Below, one piece after another: positions 49,726 through 58,076 of a stretch of DNA of 64,000 nucleotides. Source of the stretch: Curtobacterium flaccumfaciens (GTDB lineage Bacteria; Actinomycetota; Actinomycetes; Actinomycetales; Microbacteriaceae); contig NZ_JABMCF010000033.1 in assembly GCF_013359815.1 (NCBI RefSeq), forward strand, positions 1 through 64,000, given 5' to 3'. Each line of letters begins with the position of its first letter. Position 1 is the stretch's first letter. The position numbers were made by a program, and so were the translations under genes. Below the pieces are notes generated by a model. It searched no databases. It was not told the DNA's origin and saw nothing but the letters and a program-made list of their open reading frames with translations.

Positions 49726-50510
49726 CGCTCGTCTCCACTGAGCGGGCGCACCGTGTCGCCGACCGCGCGGTACGCGGTGGCGCACCGCCGCTTGAGCCGT
49801 GGGCCCATCGGTGACAGTGCCGCAATCCATCGTTCCTCATCTGCGATCCCGAGGATGCGGCTCCGGCCGAGGTCGTCGATCGCCGCGTGCACCTCGGCAG
49901 TGACCCCGGGGAAGAGCTCGCTGTACTGATCCGCCGATGTGCTGCGCTGCTTCGGATGCTGCACGTACCGCTGGCCCTCGCTCGAGACGAACAGCACGCA
50001 GGTCGTCATGTAGTCCTGCTCGGGGGTGAGGGGCACGGGCACTCCGACGTCGTTCGCAACGCGGGGTGTTGCCTTCGGAGGCTTCACGGCAGAGACGGTG
50101 GCGGGAGCTCCGATGACGTACCAGTGCTCACCCCTGGTCACGGCTCGCCCGGCACCGAACGTGCCGTCCCAGTCCGCGAGGGTCTGCGGCACCGACACCG
50201 CATGCGCGTAAACACGGATGAAGGTTGGTGAGTCCCCGTCGAGACAGTCGAAGCCACGCATTCTGTCCCAGAATGCGAGGTCGTCATGTAGTGCATCTGC
50301 CCGCACGCACGGCACTGTTGCGCGGAGCTCATCGGCGATCATCTGCATCGAAGCCACGCCGAGTGCGGGTGCGGGTGCGGGTGTCTGCGTCGGTGACTCA
50401 GCCCGTCGCGTCCGATCGTCGGGGCCTGACGAGCACGCGGACAGAGCGGCCGCGGCGACGCAGATCGAGGCAACGGCCTCGATGCTGCGTCGCCGCGTTC
50501 GTTGGGGCAT
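49722..50510 (-). CDS. Lipoprotein in secreted-protein operon
   Basis: 262 residues from ATG 50510. Signal and lipobox: SICVAAAALSAC, Cys about 26. The mature part has four Cys (VPCVRAD, FDCLDGD, TTCVLF, RRCATAY), likely two disulfides, and FIRVYAHAVSVPQTLADWDG. No family recognised. Its start shares one base with the stop of the secreted protein upstream (TGATG), and its stop overlaps the membrane protein start, so all three are translationally coupled. Confidence 0.75.
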   Translation of the reverse strand: MPQRTRRRSIEAVASICVAAAALSACSSGPDDRTRRAESPTQTPAPAPALGVASMQMIADELRATVPCVRADALHDDLAFWDRMRGFDCLDGDSPTFIRVYAHAVSVPQTLADWDGTFGAGRAVTRGEHWYVIGAPATVSAVKPPKATPRVANDVGVPVPLTPEQDYMTTCVLFVSSEGQRYVQHPKQRSTSADQYSELFPGVTAEVHAAIDDLGRSRILGIADEERWIAALSPMGPRLKRRCATAYRAVGDTVRPLSGDER

Positions 50511-50995
50511 CACTGCCACTGCACGCCGGCCCAACCGGTGCCCGTGAGGCCCTTCATCTTCTTGGTGGCGGCCACGTTGCCCCAGGGGACGAACTTCGAG
50601 CGCCCGGTCCCGCAGTTCAGGGTCGTCCAGGTCGGAGCGTGCCGCGAGTTGAACGACTTCCCCCAGATGCAGGGATTCGAGTTGCCCTGGTGCTTGTACC
50701 ACTTGTACTGCACCTGGGTCGAAGCCTTCGAGCCGATGACGCTGCAGCCGTTGAGTGACTGGGTCATCTTGGCGACGACGGCGAACGCTCGGTCCTTGCA
50801 GTTCCCCGAACGGGTGGACCGCCCGTCGTCGGCGATGACGACCTCCCCGGTGGGATCGAAGCTCTCGTCCACGACGACGTTCGTCGGCAGCTCGACCGGC
50901 GTCGTGGTCTGAGCATGGGCGGGTGCAGCGATCAAGAGTCCCGCCGCAACTGCGACGGTCGTGACTGCGGATGCGACCGAAAGGGTCTTCTTCAT
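50510..50995 (-). CDS. Secreted Cys-containing small protein
   Basis: 161 residues from ATG 50995, with GGGGAGGAAACAC before it. A clear Sec signal peptide (VTTVAVAAGLLIAAPAHA) is cleaved before QTTTPVE, leaving about 130 residues. The mature C-terminal half has four Cys (GNCKDR, NGCSVI, NPCIWG, LNCGTG) and many Trp/Lys/Gly, ending GTGWAGVQWQ. It shows no known enzyme motif and could be a secreted effector, antibacterial or adhesin. First gene of the operon with the lipoprotein and five-helix protein. Confidence 0.75.
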   Translation of the reverse strand: MKKTLSVASAVTTVAVAAGLLIAAPAHAQTTTPVELPTNVVVDESFDPTGEVVIADDGRSTRSGNCKDRAFAVVAKMTQSLNGCSVIGSKASTQVQYKWYKHQGNSNPCIWGKSFNSRHAPTWTTLNCGTGRSKFVPWGNVAATKKMKGLTGTGWAGVQWQ

Positions 50996-51126
50996 GTGTT
51001 TCCTCCCCAATTCGTCACCATGATCACGGTGGACTCGCTCAGAATGCTGCATATCAATACGAAGCGCAACCTTGCAGGTGCGATCCTCAAGGGACGCGCC
51101 GGCGCGCTCCCGACGTGACCGGAAGA

Positions 51127-51170
51127 CGGCCTGGAGGCGCGTGGCGGCGCCGCCACGCGCCTCCAGGCCG
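51127..51170. repeat. Dispersed palindrome, family A (full copy, 44 bp)
   Basis: A perfect 44-bp palindrome with arms CGGCCTGGAGGCGCGTGGCGGC and its complement. It is 130 nt before the start of the secreted-protein operon and 85 nt after the neighbouring lipoprotein stop. Confidence 0.88.
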
Positions 51171-51255
51171 CCGTGTGGTGTCGACGGAAACCGGCCCGGT
51201 CGCAGGATCGGCCTGCGCCCTTGGCGGGAAGCGCTTCCGCTGTTGCGGTGCTTGC

Positions 51256-51765
51256 TCAGCGCGTGTGCGCAGCGAGATCGCCGTAGGCCGCCGCGTACCA
51301 GCCGACGCTGCCGTCTCCCGCGGTCGGGCCGATCGTGATCGCCGCCCTCGACGTGACCACGTACAGGTCCTCGTCGTGTCCGCAGTGGACGGAGCGTGAC
51401 GTGAGTCGCTTGCCCGTCTCCGACCCGTTCGCACCGATGCGTCCGGCCCTCACGGCCATCTGCACGGTTTCGTTACCCTGGCAGGTGATCGAGACGCGGA
51501 TCCGCGCACGGTCTCCGGCTCCGTCGGTGCCGAGGGAGAGTCGGCTGGATGAATCGTTGGTGCCGGCACCGCTGCCGAGTCCGCCAGGTTGTCCGGCCCA
51601 CCGGGCCTGCACGCGCTGCATCCAGTCGGAGTGGGCCTTGTCGTTCTCCTCCGGCGTCGGGTGATCAGAACAGGCCGTGAGTGACACGAGGGCCACGACG
51701 GCGACGCCGATGATCACCGTGTTGCGTCGAAGGCCTCGGCGGGCGTGGAGGAACGGAGTGCGCAT
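51256..51765 (-). CDS. Lipoprotein of unknown function
   Basis: 169 residues from ATG 51765. Signal and lipobox: VIIGVAVVALVSLTAC, Cys about 31. The mature part starts with a charged helix (DHPTPEENDKAHSDWMQRVQARW), then a beta-rich half with two Cys (SITCQGNET, SVHCGHDED). The helix-linker-beta pattern is like other actinobacterial lipoproteins. It is on its own, upstream of the 49147-50995 operon on the same strand and separated by the palindrome. Confidence 0.72.
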   Translation of the reverse strand: MRTPFLHARRGLRRNTVIIGVAVVALVSLTACSDHPTPEENDKAHSDWMQRVQARWAGQPGGLGSGAGTNDSSSRLSLGTDGAGDRARIRVSITCQGNETVQMAVRAGRIGANGSETGKRLTSRSVHCGHDEDLYVVTSRAAITIGPTAGDGSVGWYAAAYGDLAAHTR

Positions 51766-51860
51766 GTCGTGGCAAGTGTCCCCTACGGCGGCGGCCTGCT
51801 GCATCCTCCCGTTCGTGGGCCTCCGGCGAACCGGAGCCGCTTCCCTGGCGGGCCTCCCGC

Positions 51861-53606
51861 TCAGCGCGGCGAGTCGGGCGACGTCACCGTCGCAGACCCC
51901 TGAGTCGTCAGCCCGTGCTCCGTCTTCTCCCAGTAGTGCGGCCGGGTCAGGAGCTGCCAGAGCGCCTTGTAGGCGGCGATGGAGTGCAGCGTCCAGTACA
52001 CGGGGTTCAGGAGCGACCAGAGGATCAGGTGGAAGGTCCCGCGCTTGAACGGGCCCATCATCGACAGGTAGATCATGATCGCGTTGCCGACCAGGAAGTT
52101 GAACAGGCACAGCCACAGCACCCACACCGGGAACAGTGCGTCGACGGTCTCCCGTGGCAGGAAGAACGTGACGGCGGTGAGCGCGTAGAACGGCAACACG
52201 CAGAGGAACGTCGCCGGGGTGCCCGCGATGAGCAGGACGAACGCCGCGAACCGGATGATTCCGATCTCACGGACGAGTGCGAGCGGCCGACGGGCGTGGA
52301 CCAAGCTGGTCTGCATGTAGCCCTTGATCCAGCGGGACCGCTGCCGGATGAAGTTCGGCACCGAGGTGTTGGCCTCCTCCATGGTGGTGGAGTTGATGAC
52401 GCCCACGCGGTACCCGACGGCGCTCGCCCGGATGCCGAGGTCGGCGTCCTCGGTCACGTTGTAGGGGTCCCAGCCGCCGAGCTCGATGAGCGATGCCGTG
52501 CGGAAGTGGTTCGACGTGCCGCCCAGGGGGATCGGCAGGGACGCGTGGTCCAGACCGGCCAGCATGTAGTCGAACCAGTAGGAGTACTCCAGCGTGAACA
52601 TGCGGGTGAGGACGTTCTCGCGAGCGTTGAAGTAGTTCAGTGCCGCCTGCACGCACACCGTGGCCTCGCCACCGCGCTCGAACGCGATCAGTGCCTTCTT
52701 CAGCTGGTCGGGGTCTGGTGTGTCCTCGGCGTCGTAGATCACGAGGTACTCGCCGGTCGCGACGTAGAGTCCGACGTTGCACGCACGTGGCTTTGTCTGC
52801 GGGTGTCCCTTCGGCACGGTGATGACGCGGAAGTGCGGTGGCGGGTTCGCCGCGGCGATCGCGTCCCGTGTCTCCTGGTCCTCTTCCTCGGTCAGGATGA
52901 TGACCTCGAGCTTGTGCACGGGGTAGTCCAGGCCGCCGAGGTTGTCGATCAGCTGGGCGACGATGTTCGCTTCGCGGAACACGGGCACGAGGACGGTGTA
53001 GCCGGGGAGGTCGGCGTCGTCCAGGGCAGAGACCTCGGTGTCGGTGATCCGTTCGACGACGTCGTAGCGGGCTCCCTGCGTGGCGACGACGAACTTGAAG
53101 CCCGTCCCGGCGAGGAACACGAGGCTGGCTGCGATCAGCGCTGCGATCGCGGTCTGGACCGGCCAGATGATCCCGCACGCCAAGGCGATCACGGCGAGGA
53201 CGATGCCCGAGGCCTTCTGTGACCGCGAGAAGACGACGCGGGCGGAGAGCGTCGGGTTCCGGTCATGGAGTTCGTTCGCAGCGGCATCGGCCACGGCCCC
53301 GTGGAACTGGCTCAGCACGGCACGGCGGAGGGTCCAGCTGTCGACGGAGACGAACGTGACCGGAGCCCCGAGCTCCTCGGACAACGCATCCCCGAGTGCG
53401 GCGTCGTCGGCCCGGCTGGAGGTGAGGACGAGGATGCTGCCGTCCTGCAGCACGCGGACCGGCATCCAGTCCTCGGCGAGGTACCGCTGCCCGGATCCGG
53501 GGCGCTGCAACGCCGGGTCGATCCCGGAGGCCTCGAGCTCGGTGAGTTCATCGGGTCGGGACATGGCTGTGTGCCGGCCGAGCCCGGAGAGGCGTGGGGT
53601 CGTCAC
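51861..53606 (-). CDS. Membrane glycosyltransferase, family 2
   Basis: 581 residues from GTG 53606; an ATG 14 codons in (53564) is possible. The N-terminal 110 residues look like a GspE-type cytoplasmic domain. Two helices (about 135-170) precede the GT2 catalytic domain: YTVLVPVFREANIVAQL, IYDAEDTPDPDQ (DxD), TEDADLGIRAS and QRSRWIKGYMQ (the Q-x-x-R-W motif of processive enzymes). Four C-terminal helices follow. It probably polymerises or exports a surface polysaccharide. It is 3 nt after the 53610-54806 gene, in one operon. Confidence 0.9.
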   Translation of the reverse strand: MTTPRLSGLGRHTAMSRPDELTELEASGIDPALQRPGSGQRYLAEDWMPVRVLQDGSILVLTSSRADDAALGDALSEELGAPVTFVSVDSWTLRRAVLSQFHGAVADAAANELHDRNPTLSARVVFSRSQKASGIVLAVIALACGIIWPVQTAIAALIAASLVFLAGTGFKFVVATQGARYDVVERITDTEVSALDDADLPGYTVLVPVFREANIVAQLIDNLGGLDYPVHKLEVIILTEEEDQETRDAIAAANPPPHFRVITVPKGHPQTKPRACNVGLYVATGEYLVIYDAEDTPDPDQLKKALIAFERGGEATVCVQAALNYFNARENVLTRMFTLEYSYWFDYMLAGLDHASLPIPLGGTSNHFRTASLIELGGWDPYNVTEDADLGIRASAVGYRVGVINSTTMEEANTSVPNFIRQRSRWIKGYMQTSLVHARRPLALVREIGIIRFAAFVLLIAGTPATFLCVLPFYALTAVTFFLPRETVDALFPVWVLWLCLFNFLVGNAIMIYLSMMGPFKRGTFHLILWSLLNPVYWTLHSIAAYKALWQLLTRPHYWEKTEHGLTTQGSATVTSPDSPR

Positions 53607-53609
53607 TCG

Positions 53610-54806
53610 TCACCACCACCCGAGGGAGTCACCGATGGCGGCCATCCACTCCAGCGTGATCGGCCGGTTGAACGCAGCCGCCCACGCGATCACGATCTGC
53701 GCGGCGCCCACGGCGGCGATCAGGCCGCTCACCCGGGTGGTCCGGGCGGCGGGGACCACGGCGATGCCCATCATCGTCATGATGAGGAACACGTTGCCCG
53801 CGGAGTTCACCGGGATGAGACCACCCACGTAGCCGATGATCAGCGCCCCGAAGACGAACACCGAGATCAGGACCGAACCGGGCCGACGACTCAGCAATGC
53901 CAGGGCGCAACCGCTCGCGACCGGGGCGAGGATGAGCAGCCCGTTGAGCGTCGTGACGAGCTCCGGGACCAGCCCCCAGAGCGCAGGGTCGTAGTGGACG
54001 GCGTTCTGGAACACCAGCAACGGGTTCCGTCCGAACAGTGCCTCGAGGAACATCACCGCACCGAAGACCGCGATGGTCGGGAACAGCACGATGAGCACGT
54101 TCGACCATCTCGCGCCCGACTCGCTCCGCCGTGCGACGGAGAGCAGCGGGGCCGTGATCGCCGCCGCGACCACGAGGACGAGCCCCGAAGCGTCCGCCAA
54201 CGCCGCGAGCATGAAGAGGATCCCCGACTCGAAGCCGGCCTTGGTGTTCCGGCTGGAGACGAAGCGGACCATGTTGATCGCGCCGATCCCGAACAGCGCG
54301 ATGCCGAGGAGCGCCTCGAAGTTGCCCGTGGCGGTGTACGCGAAGAGCGGGTTCGCGCCGATCGCGACGAGGAAGACCGTGCTCTTCCACCACGGGAAGC
54401 GTCGTTGGACCATGGCCTCGAGCAGCTGCTGCAGCAGGATCCCGGCGACCAGTGCCCCGGCGACCGCGAGTCCGGCGGCGCCACCGGGGATGAGCCGCAC
54501 GAGGATCGTGCCCAGCGGCGGGTACAGCTCGCTGAGCCACGAGACGTCCGCCCGGTCCCAGCTCAGTGTCGCGACGTGGTCCACGACGGAGCGGTTGACG
54601 GTGACGTCGGCCACGGTGGGGTCGGCGCTGACGGCTGCGAGAACGAGGAACGGGACGGCGAACGCGAGCCGGAGCAGCCATCGTGCGCCCGCGCGGCTCG
54701 GGAACGGTTCCAGCCGTGTGCGCGTGTGGCCGTCCGCACGCGCGGCTTCCAGCTCGCGACGCAGGGCGCCTGCACGTTCTGCTTCCAACAAGACCACGGG
54801 GGCCAC
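53610..54806 (-). CDS. Polytopic membrane protein in glycosyltransferase operon
   Basis: 398 residues from GTG 54806. About ten membrane helices, with LSELYPPLGTILVRLIPGG in an extracellular loop near residue 95 and ALIIGYVGGLIPVNSAGNVF near the end. The shape fits GT-C glycosyltransferases or flippase-like proteins, but no signature fixes it. It is immediately upstream of the GT2 gene and is divergent from the GH10 gene. Its partner role in making a surface glycan is inferred from context. Confidence 0.72.
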   Translation of the reverse strand: MAPVVLLEAERAGALRRELEAARADGHTRTRLEPFPSRAGARWLLRLAFAVPFLVLAAVSADPTVADVTVNRSVVDHVATLSWDRADVSWLSELYPPLGTILVRLIPGGAAGLAVAGALVAGILLQQLLEAMVQRRFPWWKSTVFLVAIGANPLFAYTATGNFEALLGIALFGIGAINMVRFVSSRNTKAGFESGILFMLAALADASGLVLVVAAAITAPLLSVARRSESGARWSNVLIVLFPTIAVFGAVMFLEALFGRNPLLVFQNAVHYDPALWGLVPELVTTLNGLLILAPVASGCALALLSRRPGSVLISVFVFGALIIGYVGGLIPVNSAGNVFLIMTMMGIAVVPAARTTRVSGLIAAVGAAQIVIAWAAAFNRPITLEWMAAIGDSLGWW

Positions 54807-54946
54807 CTCACAGCAAGGCCGACTCGGTCTTGGTTGACATCGATTTCCGGCCCGACACTGATGCCGTGCGCCCCGCAGCAGTGCGGATGCGAACGCATCC
54901 TCTCACCCCCGGCCGTCTTCCGGGTGACGGCGACGATCCCCGCTGC

Positions 54947-54965
54947 TATGTTTGCGCGCACAACA
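54947..54965 (+). promoter_or_regulatory. GH10 promoter -10 with overlapping dyad
   Basis: TATGTT (54947-54952) is a -10 box for the GH10 gene. TGTTTGCGCGCACAACA (54949-54965) overlaps it as an imperfect dyad with TGTT / AACA ends and a GCGCGC centre, the form of LacI-type operators. No LacI gene is in the window. Confidence 0.5.
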
Positions 54966-54996
54966 AATCCCGGACGACGACGTCGGAGGACGCGCG

Positions 54997-56256
54997 ATGA
55001 CGCACGCACCAGAGCACCGCTTCGGCGAGACGACCCTGACGGTCGTCGATGCCGAAGGCAATCCCATCCCCGATGCCGACATCACCGTCGAGCAGACCGG
55101 CCATGCCTTCGCCTTCGGCAACATCGGCTTCGACTTCATCGAACTGGCCAACGGCGAGGCGACCGGCGAAGCGACCGGCGAAGCCAACGCCGAAGCGCAG
55201 GACGAAGCAGGCACCGAGCACCTCGCCGACCTCTACACCGACGTCTTCAACACCGCGACGCTCCCGTTCTACTGGGGCCGCTTCGAGCCCGAGCGCGGAG
55301 CCCCGGACACCGCCAGACTCCTGACGACGGCGCAGTGGTTCCGCGACCGCGGCATCGCCCTCAAGGGGCACCCGCTCATCTGGCACACCGTGCAGCCCGA
55401 CTGGCTGCTGGGGCTCCCACTGGACGAGGTCGAACAGCTCCAGCGCGAGCGCATCCGCCGCGAGGTCTCCGCCTTCGCCGGCACGATCGACACCTGGGAC
55501 GCCATCAACGAGGTCGTCATCATGCCGGTGTTCGACAACGGCGACAACGCGATCACCCCGCTCGCCCGGGCCAAGGGCCGCATCCCGATGATCCGGATGG
55601 CCTTCGAGGAGGCCCGCGCCGCCAATCCACACGCCACCCTGCTGCTCAACGACTTCGACCTGTCGAGTGCGTACGAGTGCCTGATCGAGGGCGTGCTCGA
55701 GGCCGGCGTGCAGATCGACGCCATCGGACTGCAGACCCACATGCACCAGGGCTACTGGGGCGAGGACACGATGCTCGCGATGGTCGACCGGTTCGCCCGC
55801 TACGGCCTGCCGCTGCACCTGACCGAGACCTCGCTCGTCTCCGGTGACCTCATGCCCGCGCACATCGTCGACCTCAACGACCACCAGGTCGCTTCGTGGC
55901 CGTCGACGCCCGAGGGCGAGGCGCGCCAGGCCGACGACATCGAACGGCACTACCGGAGCCTGGTCGGCCACCCTTCCGTCGAGGCGATCACCTACTGGGG
56001 CATCACCGACGCCGGCGCCTGGCTCGGCGCCCCGATCGGACTCGTCCGCGCCGACGGCAGCCCGAAGCCGTCCTACGACGCGCTCCGCCGCTTGGTCAAG
56101 GAGGAGTGGTGGCTCGGCCCGACGGTGCTCCGCACCGACGACCGAGGTCGGGTGCAGGTCCGCGGCTTCCGTGGCGACTACCGCGTCGACGTGCGCGGCA
56201 CGTCCACCGCGTTCGCCGTCACCGACGTGCCCACGCAGGTGCAGATCGTCGCGTGA
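54997..56256 (+). CDS. Endo-1,4-beta-xylanase, glycoside hydrolase family 10
   Basis: 419 residues from ATG 54997, with GGAGGA 7 nt upstream. The GH10 barrel has HPLIWHTVQPDW, the acid/base Glu in WDAINEVVIM, LNDFDL, IGLQTHMHQGYW and the nucleophile Glu in HLTETSLVSG, then TYWGITDAGAWLG. An N-terminal beta domain (LTVVDAEGNPIPDADITVEQ) precedes it. There is no signal peptide, so it acts in the cytoplasm on imported xylo-oligosaccharides, an uncommon site for GH10. A repeated GEATGEATGEANAEAQDEAG loop lies near residue 55. Confidence 0.92.
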   Translation: MTHAPEHRFGETTLTVVDAEGNPIPDADITVEQTGHAFAFGNIGFDFIELANGEATGEATGEANAEAQDEAGTEHLADLYTDVFNTATLPFYWGRFEPERGAPDTARLLTTAQWFRDRGIALKGHPLIWHTVQPDWLLGLPLDEVEQLQRERIRREVSAFAGTIDTWDAINEVVIMPVFDNGDNAITPLARAKGRIPMIRMAFEEARAANPHATLLLNDFDLSSAYECLIEGVLEAGVQIDAIGLQTHMHQGYWGEDTMLAMVDRFARYGLPLHLTETSLVSGDLMPAHIVDLNDHQVASWPSTPEGEARQADDIERHYRSLVGHPSVEAITYWGITDAGAWLGAPIGLVRADGSPKPSYDALRRLVKEEWWLGPTVLRTDDRGRVQVRGFRGDYRVDVRGTSTAFAVTDVPTQVQIVA

Positions 56257-56260
56257 CCAC

Positions 56261-56312
56261 CTGACGGACTGGAGGCCCGGTGCGGCCCCGCCCCGCGCCT
56301 CCAGTCCGTCAG
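56261..56312. repeat. Dispersed palindrome, family A (long imperfect copy)
   Basis: CTGACGGACTGGAGG at the left pairs with CCTCCAGTCCGTCAG at the right exactly; the middle (CCCGGTGCGGCCCCGCCCCGCG) is imperfect. It lies 5 nt after the GH10 stop and can end its transcript. Confidence 0.8.
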
Positions 56313-56414
56313 TGGCGGACCTGGCTGTGGGGGTGCTCATGGCTCTGATCGCGGTGGTGCGCTTTGCTGGGCGAGACCAGCGGACCGTCCGCGGCGCCGT
56401 GAGGGGTGGACTTG

Positions 56415-56852
56415 ATGCGCTTGAGCAGACCGCACGGACGGCTCCTGCTCGTGCAGCGCTCGCTCCTCGTGACCGCTGTGTTGGCGTCGGGGCTCGCGCT
56501 GGTGACCGGGTGCAGTTCGCCCCGCCTGCCGCCGTCGTCCGCAACCTCTGTCGAGGTGACGAAGGTGTACCTGGCTGCGGCGAAGGCGCAGCGGTGTGAC
56601 GTGACGAAGGCGTTGACGCTCGACAGCACGTGGGCGTGGTGCCGGAACCCGACGCTGCGGAAGTACACCGTCGCGGACAAGGCGGAATCGGTGCCGTTCA
56701 ACCCTGGCCACAAGACGGAGTCCTGCGTGGACACGACGGTGACGAGTCGAGCGTCGGAGGAATCGGAGCCGATGAACGGGACGCGCACGTGGAGCTTCTG
56801 CTTCACGAAGACGGCGTCCGGATGGCGCCTCACGGACCAGGGGCAGGGCTAG
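56415..56852 (+). CDS. Lipoprotein of unknown function
   Basis: 145 residues from ATG 56415, with GAGGGG 8 nt before; the GTG at 56406 sits on that site and is rejected. Signal and lipobox: LLVTAVLASGLALVTGC, Cys about 33. The mature part has four Cys (QRCDVT, AWCRNP, ESCVDT, SFCFTK), and a VEVTKVYLAAAKAQRCD helix typical of DUF4878-like lumazine-type NTF2 lipoproteins. Its stop shares CTAG with that of the convergent 50-residue ORF. Confidence 0.75.
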   Translation: MRLSRPHGRLLLVQRSLLVTAVLASGLALVTGCSSPRLPPSSATSVEVTKVYLAAAKAQRCDVTKALTLDSTWAWCRNPTLRKYTVADKAESVPFNPGHKTESCVDTTVTSRASEESEPMNGTRTWSFCFTKTASGWRLTDQGQG

Positions 56853-57001
56853 GGCGTCCGCCGCTCCCGAGGTGGCCGGAAGGGCCAATCTTCAGCGTGG
56901 GTGTGCGGCACCGCCACGACCTGGAGGTACAGGCCGACCATCTCGAGCAGCTCGACGGCGTCGGCGCTGAACCACGCCCGTGCCCCCGCGTTCGCCGTCA
57001 C
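56849..57001 (-). CDS. 50-residue ORF coupled to the SdpI-like gene
   Basis: 50 residues from GTG 57001, overlapping the SdpI-like stop as GTGA. It starts TANAGARAWFSADAVELLEM, has a hydrophobic middle (GLYLQVVAVPHTH), and ends basic (PFRPPRERRTP). The coupled start and the shared CTAG stop with the convergent lipoprotein suggest a real gene, but with this length a chance frame cannot be excluded. No family known. Confidence 0.4.
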   Translation of the reverse strand: MTANAGARAWFSADAVELLEMVGLYLQVVAVPHTHAEDWPFRPPRERRTP

Positions 57002-57312
57002 CTGGTCGCGCGTCCTGCGGCCACCACGCCCCAGAGGGCTCCGCCGACGAGGATCGCGGCGCACGCGACGAACGCGGGGATGTCGTCGGCGCGTCCGAGT
57101 GCGATGTAGACCAGGCTCACTGCCACCGTCGCGCCGCCGGCGATGCTCGTCGGGACGATCGCTGCTCGGTGGCCGATGATCCAGCTCTCGTCGCTGCGCA
57201 TGGTCGCCCGGGTACGGATGCCCACGAGCCCGTTCCTGCCGATGGTGCCCCGCGCCGGCAGGACGACGAAGACGATGGTCAGGACGGCGGCTGCCATCTC
57301 GATCGCGATCAC
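56998..57312 (-). CDS. SdpI-family membrane protein
   Basis: 104 residues from GTG 57312, chosen because AAGGAG lies 5 nt upstream; the longer frames have no such site. Three membrane helices (about 4-20, 53-72 and 76-100) surround the SdpI-type motif GLVGIRTRATMRSDESWIIGHRAA. In Bacillus SdpI gives immunity to the SdpC toxin and signals to its repressor; many homologues have other unknown roles. No SdpC-like toxin is adjacent; only the coupled 50-residue ORF follows. Confidence 0.78.
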   Translation of the reverse strand: MIAIEMAAAVLTIVFVVLPARGTIGRNGLVGIRTRATMRSDESWIIGHRAAIVPTSIAGGATVAVSLVYIALGRADDIPAFVACAAILVGGALWGVVAAGRATR

Positions 57313-57419
57313 GTGATCTCCTTCTGGGGCGGTCATCACGCTCGCGTGTGGCTGAGATCGGAGCGCGTCAGACCAAACCTGCCGGTATCCGGTGAAATAC
57401 GCAAGGGCAGCAGGGCCCG

Positions 57420-58076
57420 TCACCGCCGCACGTACCGGTGCTCCGGCCGCCCCGCAGCCCCGTACCGCAACTGCATCGCCACGGTCCCGTCCGCCGTGAG
57501 CTGCGCCAGGTACCGCTGCGCCGTCGCCCGCGAGACCCCGATCGCCGCAGCCACCTCGGCGGCAGATCGTTCCTCACCGGCGACGAGCTGCTCGAGCACC
57601 AGCGCCGCCGTGGCCGCCCGGGACGGCGACGCCCCACCGCTGTCGCCGGCGTGCAGGATCCGGAACGCCCGCTCGACGGCCTCTTGATCGAGGGTCGAGC
57701 GTTCGTCGAGCACGTTCCGCGAGCGCGCGTACGCCTGCAGCCGCTCGGCCAGCACCCCGGCTGCGAAGGGCTTGATCAGGTAGGCGAGTGCCCCGCTCCG
57801 CATCGCCCGGCGAACGGTGCCGGAGTCCGAGGCGGCACTCAGCACGAAGGCGTCGGTGTCGATCGACCGCAGCAGGTCGAGCCCGCTGCCGTCGGGCAGG
57901 TACACGTCGACGAGCACCAGGTCCACGGTCCCGCTCGACAGCGCGGAGCGGGCGGCCGCGAGGGTCCCGACGGGTTCGAGCGCCCGGAACCCCGGTACCT
58001 CGTCGACCTGCCGCCGGTGCAGGTCGGCGACGTGGAAGTCATCGTCGACCACCAACACGGTGAAGACGGAACTCAC
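57420..58076 (-). CDS. CitB/DcuR-type response regulator
   Basis: 218 residues from GTG 58076, overlapping the kinase stop as GTGA. The receiver domain has VLVVDDDFHVADLH (acidic pocket), the phosphoacceptor Asp in LVLVDVYLPDGSG, and YLIKPFAAG with the conserved Lys. The C-terminal HTH is SAAEVAAAIGVSRATAQRYLAQL, the CitB arrangement. It is phosphorylated by the partner kinase and probably activates the divergent CitMHS gene. Length (about 220) is typical. Confidence 0.93.
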   Translation of the reverse strand: MSSVFTVLVVDDDFHVADLHRRQVDEVPGFRALEPVGTLAAARSALSSGTVDLVLVDVYLPDGSGLDLLRSIDTDAFVLSAASDSGTVRRAMRSGALAYLIKPFAAGVLAERLQAYARSRNVLDERSTLDQEAVERAFRILHAGDSGGASPSRAATAALVLEQLVAGEERSAAEVAAAIGVSRATAQRYLAQLTADGTVAMQLRYGAAGRPEHRYVRR

